The notes under the pieces were generated by a model. It ran no database searches and was not told where the DNA came from. It was given only the letters and a program-made list of their open reading frames with translations. The position numbers were made by a program, and so were the translations under genes. A stretch of DNA of 23,687 nucleotides, from assembly GCA_964597945.1 (NCBI GenBank), contig CAZRAD010000028.1, forward strand, positions 1 to 23,687, in the 5' to 3' direction. This stretch comes from JAPEKQ01 sp964597945 (lineage in GTDB: Bacteria > Joyebacterota > Joyebacteria > Joyebacterales > Joyebacteraceae). Positions 8,864 through 15,466 of this stretch are shown piece after piece; the first letter of the stretch is position 1, and each line of letters starts with the position of its first letter.

Positions 8864-10201
8864 TCAACGGCGGTAGACCGCCTTGATGCGTCCCCAGCTG
8901 GTCCGCTCGACCGGCGAGGTCCCGGCCACGAGTGATACGTCATCCAGCGTGATCCCGGCTCCGCCCGCGGCGCCGGGCCCGCATCCATTCTCTGTTGTCA
9001 AGAACCTGAACAACGCGCGGAATGAGCTTCCCGGCAGCAGATGCGTGATGGAGAGTCCATCGATCCCCGCCTGACTCCAGCCGGAGCATGCTTCGAAGTC
9101 GCCCCACCACGCGCCGAGCTGGTACCAGGTCTCGCCGCGGTCGGTCGACGCATAGATGGTCCAGTAGTCGTTATCGACCATCGGTACCTCCGCATGGAGC
9201 ATGTACCGCAGCGTGCACGGCGTGCCGGGGTCGAGCGAGCCGATGTCGACGGGAGGGGAGACGAGCCAGTTATCGAGACGTCCGGGTACGTGGGATGTGT
9301 CCGCATCGTCACCGCACCACCAGACGTGCGCGCCGCTCGTCGCCGCGCACGGTCGTTCCGTGATATGCCAGTAGTCGCCCGCAAGGTCCTGCACGTTCGG
9401 ATTGCAGAGACCTCCGTTCTCCGCGTCGTCGAGGAAGAAAACCTCGCCCCCGTAGAAATCGAAGATCTTGATGTTGTCGACCATGTACCCGCCGCCGACG
9501 GAGTCGAACCCGCCGTCCTCGTCTGAGTTCGTTCCGTCGGACGTGAACTGGAATCTGATCTCGAGCGGGTTGTCGAGGTCGCTCAGGACGTAACCGTATG
9601 TACCGATGTCGACCCATGCGCCTCCGGGGATGAGTCCGTCAAAGCCGGCATTGAGATCATCGAGTGCGCCGCCGCGCATCGCCTGGAGGAGTGTGATATC
9701 TCGCTGCGGCTCGCTGTGAAAGTAGTGCGCGAACGTCAGAACGGGATACGAGGCGCCGGAGACGTCGACGGGCGGCAGCTCAAGCCGGTCATCCCATCCG
9801 TTGCCGTAGCCGCCGTTCGCATCGAGGTCGAGAGTCCCGCACCACCAGCTGGTGCCACCTTCAAACGCCATATAGGAGTCGGTGTGGAAGTGCGGTTCGA
9901 TGCCCCATCCATGGTCCCGGTGCGTCCAGCCGTTCGTGCCGCCCTCCATGTCATCCGACCAGAGCACGGTCGCGCCGTGAGAAGCTCGGGCTCTGAGGGC
10001 CGCACGCGCGGCGTCGTGCTCTGAGGCGGTCTCAACGGTCGGCACGACCCCGAGAGCCGGTTCGGCCGCGTGAGTCAGTTCTGTTGCGAACGCGGCTACG
10101 GAGGCGAACACTGTCGCGCAGGCGCAGAGACACACGAGTGCGACTGCGCACGCGAACGCGGCGATGTGCCTGGCGGCCCTCGTTCCATCGGGTCTGTTCA
10201 T
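8864..10201 (-). CDS. secreted two-module beta-sandwich protein, paralog of the neighbour, with short W-G-x-I-K-A tail
   Basis: A 445-residue exported protein closely related to the gene at 7446-8678. The ATG at 10201 has a modest GAGG site seven bases upstream. The N-terminus is a long, Cys- and Ala-rich hydrophobic signal segment (about residues 13-40). Two modules follow, about 75-280 and 285-430, with the same landmarks as the paralog: W-S-D-D-M-E-G-G, W-W-C-G-T, M-V-D-N-I-K-I-F-D, W-W-C-G-D-D-A-D-T and a G-C-G-P-G-A-A-G-G-A-G strand near the end. The final residues are S-W-G-R-I-K-A-V-Y-R-R. This gene looks like the result of a recent tandem duplication. Paired Cys residues in the second module suggest disulfides and an extracytoplasmic location. 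Function unknown. Confidence 0.8.
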   Translation of the reverse strand: MNRPDGTRAARHIAAFACAVALVCLCACATVFASVAAFATELTHAAEPALGVVPTVETASEHDAARAALRARASHGATVLWSDDMEGGTNGWTHRDHGWGIEPHFHTDSYMAFEGGTSWWCGTLDLDANGGYGNGWDDRLELPPVDVSGASYPVLTFAHYFHSEPQRDITLLQAMRGGALDDLNAGFDGLIPGGAWVDIGTYGYVLSDLDNPLEIRFQFTSDGTNSDEDGGFDSVGGGYMVDNIKIFDFYGGEVFFLDDAENGGLCNPNVQDLAGDYWHITERPCAATSGAHVWWCGDDADTSHVPGRLDNWLVSPPVDIGSLDPGTPCTLRYMLHAEVPMVDNDYWTIYASTDRGETWYQLGAWWGDFEACSGWSQAGIDGLSITHLLPGSSFRALFRFLTTENGCGPGAAGGAGITLDDVSLVAGTSPVERTSWGRIKAVYRR

Positions 10202-10269
10202 GAGATGACCTCTTCCGGGGGCTTCCCGTGCGGGTCCGGTCTGTGGGGGGAAGGCGCTGGAGTTGATTC

Positions 10270-10299
10270 ATTGTGCTCCGGTACTCCGGCCTGAGTCAA
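10270..10299 (-). promoter_or_regulatory. candidate promoter for the adhesin-like gene at 8864-10201
   Basis: On the minus strand TTGACT (10294-10299), an 18-base spacer and CACAAT (10270-10275). The -35 matches at 5/6 and the -10 at 4/6. It diverges from the plus-strand promoter at 10360. Confidence 0.45.
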
Positions 10300-10359
10300 C
10301 CGCAAAGCCCGTGAGCATGTCATACAGAGACGAGATCTGGGTCGTCGGCAACCTCGGCC

Positions 10360-10388
10360 TTGACACTGCCGTTCCCCCACATAACAAT
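10360..10388 (+). promoter_or_regulatory. candidate promoter for the CsgG-like gene
   Basis: TTGACA (10360-10365), a perfect -35, then a 17-base spacer and AACAAT (10383-10388). Predicted leader about 110 bases. The 305-base gap 10202-10506 otherwise holds only the divergent minus-strand promoter; I see no gene in it. Confidence 0.5.
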
Positions 10389-10506
10389 GATGTGGATGTG
10401 TCAGAGGTGGTGTCGCCAGCCACGAGGCGCATACGCGTCTCCGTGTGTTCGGGGGACGAGCGCAGCAAGGTGACCGGAGGGCTCAGGCCCCAGGGGGGAT
10501 GGAACG

Positions 10507-11439
10507 ATGAGCGTTCGCACTGTGAAGATTGTCCTGGCCGTTCTCGCGGTCCTCACGATCACGACGGCGCTGTCGAGCGTCGCGGATGCCAAGGACGACG
10601 GCCCGAAGGGTCTCAAGAAGATGATCGCGGTCGTGGAGTTCGAGGACAAGAGCGACCGTAGTCGATGGCACTGGACGGGGCCGAACCCAGGCGGTGGTAT
10701 GTCCGACATGCTCACCACGGCGCTCGTGCAGTCAGGTGAATTCAGCGTGATGGAGCGTGAGCAGCTTGATCACGTTCTGTCCGAGCAGAATCTCGGGCAG
10801 TCGGGAAAGGTCACCGCACAGACGGCGCCTCAGCTCGGCAAGCTTCTCGGCGTCGCGGCGATCGTCTACGGGTCTGTATCGGAGTTCGGCTACTCGGAAT
10901 CGAGCACGGGGGGAGGGATCGCCGGGTTCGGTGGCGGGATCTCGAAGACGACAGCTCGTGTGGCCATCGACGTCAGGATGATCGACACGACAACGGGGGA
11001 GATCATTCTCGCGGAGACCGCTGACGCCGACAGGACGCAGATGGGACTCAAGCTCAGGACCGAGGACTTCAATTTCGGCCATGACGGCAAGTTCGACCAG
11101 ACGCTCGTCGGGCAGGCCACGCGCGAGGCGATCGACGGGCTCGTCGAGTCGATCACCGAGACGCTCGAGGCCGTGCCCTGGACGGGACGCATCGTCAAGG
11201 CGGACGGAGCGAAGATCTACCTCAACGCCGGGCAGACGACCGGGATCACGGCCGGGATGGAGTTCAACGTCTACCGGATGGGTGAGGCTCTTGTTGATCC
11301 GGTGACCGGTCTGGAGCTTGGCGCCGAAGAGGAGAAGATCGGCGTCATCATGGCCTCGGACATCAAGGAGAAGTACTCGATCTGCAGCGTCGTGTCCGGC
11401 AGCGGGTTCGACGCCGGGGACATGGTGCGATACGAGTAG
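10507..11439 (+). CDS. CsgG-like / FlgT C-terminal-like envelope protein
   Basis: A 310-residue exported protein. The ATG at 10507 follows a G-rich AGGGGGG site. A signal peptide (about 1-28, ending in A-D-A) is followed by a CsgG/FlgO-type domain (about 36-220). It shows A-V-V-E-F-E-D-K-S near the start, M-L-T-T-A-L, then V-M-E-R-E-Q-L and A-A-I-V-Y-G-S-V-S-E-F. A glycine-rich stretch near 135-145 corresponds to the membrane-facing hairpin region of such proteins. The last part (about 225-310) resembles the FlgT C-terminal domain: G-R-I-V-K-A-D-G then Y-L-N-A-G and F-N-V-Y-R. In other bacteria CsgG forms the curli export pore and FlgO/FlgT are flagellum-associated. Neither curli nor flagellar genes are in this window, so a general envelope or surface-attachment role is as far as I can go. 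No lipobox is visible. Confidence 0.8.
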   Translation: MSVRTVKIVLAVLAVLTITTALSSVADAKDDGPKGLKKMIAVVEFEDKSDRSRWHWTGPNPGGGMSDMLTTALVQSGEFSVMEREQLDHVLSEQNLGQSGKVTAQTAPQLGKLLGVAAIVYGSVSEFGYSESSTGGGIAGFGGGISKTTARVAIDVRMIDTTTGEIILAETADADRTQMGLKLRTEDFNFGHDGKFDQTLVGQATREAIDGLVESITETLEAVPWTGRIVKADGAKIYLNAGQTTGITAGMEFNVYRMGEALVDPVTGLELGAEEEKIGVIMASDIKEKYSICSVVSGSGFDAGDMVRYE

Positions 11440-11475
11440 GGCAGGTCGAGTTCAGGCATTCGTCCCGGAGGTTGG

Positions 11476-12687
11476 ATGAACAGAGAGACCGTTGTGATGC
11501 TGCTCGCCGGCGGCAAGGGTGAGCGACTTGCACCGCTCACCAGGGACCGGGCGAAGCCGGCCGTGCCGTTCGGTGGCATCTACCGCATCATCGACTTCAG
11601 CCTCTCCAACTGTCTCAACTCCGACCTCCGACGGGTGTTCGTGTTGACCCAGTACAAGTCACGGTCGCTCGCGCGGCACCTGAGAAGGGGGTGGGGCTTC
11701 CTGAGCCACTGGATGGACGAGTTCATCGAGAACGTCCCCGCGCAGCAGAGGCTGGGTGAGGACTGGTATCGTGGAACGGCCGACGCCATCTGGCAGAACA
11801 CGCATCTCCTTGAGACGATGCCATCGCGTTTCACGCTCGTGCTCTCCGGCGACCATATCTACGCGATGGACTACAAGCCGTTCCTTGCATATCACGCCAC
11901 GGCCGGCGCCGATCTGACCATCTGCGTCCAGGAACGCGACGCGGCGGAGGCCGGTGGACTTGGGATCACGGTGGTCGACGAGAACCTCGTCGTCCGCGGG
12001 TTCCAGGAGAAGCCGGAGGATCCGAGGACGATCCCCGGGAGTCCGAACCGTGTGCTTGCATCGATGGGGATCTATGTGTTCTCGACGCCGCGTATGGTGG
12101 AAGTGCTCAGCGAGGCGACCGCGAAGGGGGAGTTCGACTTCGGCGGCGACATCATCCCGCGCATGATCCGTGAGGGGTACGACGTTCGCGCCTTCGTGTT
12201 CGGAGAGGAGGATGACCCGGGGTACTGGCGGGATGTCGGGACGATCGACGCCTATTGGGAGGCGAACATGGACCTCGTGAACGTCACGCCCCGGTTGAGC
12301 CTCTACGACCCCAAATGGCCCATCCATACGTACCAGGGAATGTACGCACCCGCGAAATTCGTGTTCGCCGAGGGCCGGAGCGAGCACAGAACGGGTATCG
12401 CCGTCGATTCGATCGTCTCGACCGGCTGCGTCATATCCGGCGGCCGCATCCAACGCTGCGTGCTCTCGCCGGGCGTCCGCACCAACAGCTACAGCTACGC
12501 CTTCGAATCGATCCTGATGGAGGACGTCGACGTCGGAAGGTACGCAAAGCTGAGACGCGTCGTGGTCGACAAGGGCGTCCGCATTCCGCCGAAGACACAG
12601 ATCGGATACGACCCCGAAGAGGACGCCAAGCGTTTCGTCACCACTCCCAGCGGCATCGTCGTCATCCCGAAGGGATACGAATTCTGA
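11476..12687 (+). CDS. glgC: glucose-1-phosphate adenylyltransferase (ADP-glucose pyrophosphorylase)
   Basis: Makes ADP-glucose from glucose 1-phosphate and ATP, the first committed step of bacterial glycogen synthesis, in the cytoplasm. The 403-residue length is normal for the family. The ATG at 11476 has GGAGG five bases upstream. The nucleotidyltransferase domain shows L-A-G-G-K-G-E-R (10-17), A-K-P-A-V-P-F-G-G (26-34), R-I-I-D-F-x-L-S-N-C (37-46), G-T-A-D-A-I-x-Q-N (100-108), S-G-D-H-I-Y (124-129), F-Q-E-K-P (176-180), S-M-G-I-Y-V-F (196-202) and D-F-G-G-D-I-I-P (221-228). The C-terminal part (about 290-403) is the left-handed beta-helix regulatory domain. No glycogen synthase or branching enzyme is present here, so glgC is separated from the rest of the pathway. 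It lies 36 bases after the CsgG-like gene and 32 bases before the TonB-like gene. Confidence 0.96.
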   Translation: MNRETVVMLLAGGKGERLAPLTRDRAKPAVPFGGIYRIIDFSLSNCLNSDLRRVFVLTQYKSRSLARHLRRGWGFLSHWMDEFIENVPAQQRLGEDWYRGTADAIWQNTHLLETMPSRFTLVLSGDHIYAMDYKPFLAYHATAGADLTICVQERDAAEAGGLGITVVDENLVVRGFQEKPEDPRTIPGSPNRVLASMGIYVFSTPRMVEVLSEATAKGEFDFGGDIIPRMIREGYDVRAFVFGEEDDPGYWRDVGTIDAYWEANMDLVNVTPRLSLYDPKWPIHTYQGMYAPAKFVFAEGRSEHRTGIAVDSIVSTGCVISGGRIQRCVLSPGVRTNSYSYAFESILMEDVDVGRYAKLRRVVVDKGVRIPPKTQIGYDPEEDAKRFVTTPSGIVVIPKGYEF

Positions 12688-12719
12688 CAGCTGCCTCGCC
12701 CCCCTGAATCGAGCGGCTG

Positions 12720-13460
12720 ATGGCTCCCTGCACAGACTCCTCAAGGGCGTTCCGCCTGTCCCGCGACAAGGGCTACCTGTCGCGCGTGCTGGTGGCGTTC
12801 GCTCTGTCCGTCGCAGCACACGTCATCGCCATACTCGTCGTCGCGCCCTTCCGTGACCGCATCCCCATCGTACGGAGCATCGGCTATCGCGGCCCGACGC
12901 GTATCCTGCCTGAGATCTCGGTCGTCCGTGACATCGGTCCCAGCGAACGCGAGCTCCGGATAGCCCGCGGGACAGGCGGGCAGAACGTTTTCCGCGTTGT
13001 GCCGATCACGATCACCGACTGGGAGGTGCCCGAAGGGGAGTCCGAGACCAGTGAGGTCGGCGACGAGAGCGACGACATCGCCGAGGACGGACTCGACCTT
13101 CTCCGCGAGCTCGAGACGGCGCTGCCGCAGCCGAGAAGTCAGGAGATGATCGTCTCACACCTCGTCAAACCAAGGTACCCGGTCTCGTCGAAGGCGGCCG
13201 GCGTTGAAGGCGTCGTCGTGTTTCGACTGCACGTCACGAAGACCGGCGAGGTTGCCAACGTCTGGCTGTTGAGCTCCGAAGTTGATCGCGCCTGCGAGCA
13301 GGCTGCTCGAAGAGCCATCTACCGATGGCGGTACGCGCCGTATCGTGTGGACGGCGAGGCCGTTGACTTTCTCGGTGACCAGCCGATCCGGTTCCGTCTC
13401 TATGATGTCGAGAGCGGCGTCACGGGTGGTGTTCGGTCGCACGGCCGGCCGACTCCTTGA
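12720..13460 (+). CDS. TonB-family energy transducer-like protein
   Basis: A 246-residue inner-membrane-anchored periplasmic protein. A short positively charged N-terminus precedes one membrane helix (about 22-43: V-L-V-A-F-A-L-S-V-A-A-H...), with the His inside the helix common in TonB-type anchors. An acidic linker follows (about 100-125). The TonB C-terminal domain covers about 145-232, with V-K-P-R-Y-P, G-V-E-G-V-V-V-F-R-L, V-T-K-T-G-E-V and W-R-Y-A-P-Y. Such proteins couple the proton motive force to outer-membrane transporters, but no ExbB, ExbD or TonB-dependent receptor is nearby. It could equally be one of the TonB-like proteins with other envelope roles. No clear ribosome binding site precedes 12720, so the exact start is uncertain; downstream GTG codons before the membrane helix are alternatives. 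Confidence 0.82.
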   Translation: MAPCTDSSRAFRLSRDKGYLSRVLVAFALSVAAHVIAILVVAPFRDRIPIVRSIGYRGPTRILPEISVVRDIGPSERELRIARGTGGQNVFRVVPITITDWEVPEGESETSEVGDESDDIAEDGLDLLRELETALPQPRSQEMIVSHLVKPRYPVSSKAAGVEGVVVFRLHVTKTGEVANVWLLSSEVDRACEQAARRAIYRWRYAPYRVDGEAVDFLGDQPIRFRLYDVESGVTGGVRSHGRPTP

Positions 13461-13538
13461 CACGCCTCACCGCATCGAGGACACTTCATCGAAATCACCT
13501 TCACCCGTTCAGCGCGCCTCGCGCGTGGGAGCTGTTTG

Positions 13539-15425
13539 ATGAGTCGGAGTCCCAGTCCGCGCACACCGCCCGATAGAGTTGTTCAGAACGCCTCTGCGAT
13601 CGCTCTCTGCGCCGCGCTGTCGCTCGTTGCCGCCGTTGTCCCGGCCGCCGGGACCGATATCGTACCGCTTGATGAGCTTGTGCCCGGCGATCTCTGCGTC
13701 GCGCACACGGTCTTCCAGGGCACCGAGATCGAGGAGTTCAGCATCGAGATACTCGATATCGTTCCCGGCCAACACCCGGGTGGGAGTCTCATCCTCGGGC
13801 TCGCGTCCGGGGATCTCGTTGAGCGCACGGGGATCATGCAAGGGATGAGCGGAAGCCCGGTGTATCTCGATGGTCGCCTCGTGGGAGCCATCGCGATGTC
13901 ATGGCCGTTCAGCCGCGAGCCGATCGCGGGGATCACGCCGATCGAGGAGATGCTGCCGGCCCTCGACATGCTCGACGGAGCGACGAGCGGCGCGGGCGCT
14001 CCCGGAGTGTCGTACGCGCGAGCATTTGACCGGGCGACCGGCGGAGAACTGGCGGCAACGCCCATCGGGCGTCTGAGCGCGCTCGCGGGCGTCGACTCAG
14101 ATGATGTGCGGGTGGTTCGGGATATCGGGGATCAGGATGCGACGCCTGCCCTGACGCCGCTGCTCGTGCGGTCGGGCGACCGGTCGTTCCTCGCGGATGC
14201 GTCCGGGCTGCTCGAACCTCTCGGGTTCGCCCCGGTGACCGCGTGGGGCGATAGGCGTGCCTCCGATTCGGACGGTCCCCCGGCCGTGGAGCCGGGTTCC
14301 TCCATCGGAGCGCAGCTTGTCTCAGGGGACATCAACATGACCGCGGTCGGCACCGTCACGCATCGCGACGGCGAACGGATCCTCGCGTTCGGACACCCGC
14401 TGTTCAATGCGGGCCCCGTTGAGCTCCCGATGGTCTCGGCGCGCGTGCACGCGTCGATGCCGTCGCTCGCGGTCTCGTTCAAGTTCGCCTCCGGTACCGA
14501 GCCCGTAGGGACCTTCCTCCAGGATCGTCGGCGGGTGATGGCCGGGCGCCTTGGAGACGTGCCTGACATGCTCCCGATGACGGTGAGCGTGTCGGTCGAG
14601 GGCGCCGCGCCGACGCGATACGAGTTCGACGTCGTCCGGTCCGCATCCTATACAACCCTCTTCACGGGGCTGGCGCTCTCCGACGCCGTCGCCGAGGCAG
14701 CCAGACTGTCCGGGGCCGCCACCGCCACACTACGTGTGACGATTCAGACCGCGGACGGTCCCGTCACGTACGAGAACGTCTTCTTCACCGAGGGACTCCC
14801 GTTCCGGATAGGCGGCGAGGTCTCATCCATCATCGAACTCCTTCTCCTCAACGAGTTCCGCCGGGGCGAGCTCATCGGAGTCGCGGTAGACGTCGACGTC
14901 AGGTCGGAGCGTCGCCAGTCGTTCATCGAGCATGTGACCGCGGAGCGCGTCGAGTGCGCTCCCGGAGATACGGTCGCCGTGCGTGTCGGTCTTCGCGACT
15001 GGCAGGGAGAGAGGGTCACGCGCGTCGTCGAGCTGCTCGTCCCGCGCACTGCCGCGCCGGGGCCGGTCATGGTGCGCGTCGCCGCGGCCGTCGACTATCA
15101 CATGCTTGAGATCGAGCGGCTGGGTGCCGGCGCCTATCCGCGGAGCTACGAGCAGATCATCGAGGCCATCGCGGATGTTCGTCCCGAGAGCCGAGTCATC
15201 GTCCAGCTCCTGTCGATGAGACCAGGACTTTCCCACCGCGGGCGCGAGCTCAAACGAGTGCCGGGACGCGCGGCGCTCGTCATGGCATCCGGTGCCGGGA
15301 CCGGCACCGCAGACCGAACGGAGATGGCCGTGTTCGACCAGCATGAGTTCTCGCATGACCGCCCCGTTGTCGGGGTTCACGAGATTCAGGTGACCATCGT
15401 CGACGACGGGGCGGGCAGGCGATAG
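13539..15425 (+). CDS. S55 (SpoIVB-type) serine protease domain protein, exported
   Basis: A 628-residue exported protein. The ATG at 13539 has GGGAG eight bases upstream; an adjacent TTG at 13536 is less likely. A signal segment (about 18-38) precedes an S55-type region. Residues 45-140 contain the serine half: F-S-I-E-I-L then G-I-M-Q-G-M-S-G-S-P-V-Y, with candidate nucleophile Ser104, and a strand G-R-L-V-G-A-I. Residues 255-350 contain the histidine half: G-T-V-T-H-R-D-G then L-A-F-G-H-P, with candidate His286. In Bacillus SpoIVB the histidine half precedes the serine half, so the order is swapped here. The SpoIVB catalytic Asp has no exact counterpart; Asp92 is the nearest. Residues 350-628 look like beta-rich modules without a recognisable name. 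No PDZ domain is visible. No sporulation genes are present, so a role in envelope proteolysis or as a non-catalytic scaffold is more likely than sporulation signalling. Confidence 0.82.
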   Translation: MSRSPSPRTPPDRVVQNASAIALCAALSLVAAVVPAAGTDIVPLDELVPGDLCVAHTVFQGTEIEEFSIEILDIVPGQHPGGSLILGLASGDLVERTGIMQGMSGSPVYLDGRLVGAIAMSWPFSREPIAGITPIEEMLPALDMLDGATSGAGAPGVSYARAFDRATGGELAATPIGRLSALAGVDSDDVRVVRDIGDQDATPALTPLLVRSGDRSFLADASGLLEPLGFAPVTAWGDRRASDSDGPPAVEPGSSIGAQLVSGDINMTAVGTVTHRDGERILAFGHPLFNAGPVELPMVSARVHASMPSLAVSFKFASGTEPVGTFLQDRRRVMAGRLGDVPDMLPMTVSVSVEGAAPTRYEFDVVRSASYTTLFTGLALSDAVAEAARLSGAATATLRVTIQTADGPVTYENVFFTEGLPFRIGGEVSSIIELLLLNEFRRGELIGVAVDVDVRSERRQSFIEHVTAERVECAPGDTVAVRVGLRDWQGERVTRVVELLVPRTAAPGPVMVRVAAAVDYHMLEIERLGAGAYPRSYEQIIEAIADVRPESRVIVQLLSMRPGLSHRGRELKRVPGRAALVMASGAGTGTADRTEMAVFDQHEFSHDRPVVGVHEIQVTIVDDGAGRR

Positions 15426-15466
15426 ATATCGCCGACCGATCGACTGATCCATTGAGGAGGGCACAC

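Noticed and set aside
8679..8867. 63-codon upstream extension of the adhesin-like gene.
   Set aside because: It spans the predicted promoter and has no start signal; the shorter form begins with a proper ribosome binding site and signal peptide.
10202..10506. Small genes in the divergent intergenic region.
   Set aside because: Short frames exist on both strands but lack ribosome binding sites or recognisable sequence; the region is explained by two divergent promoters.
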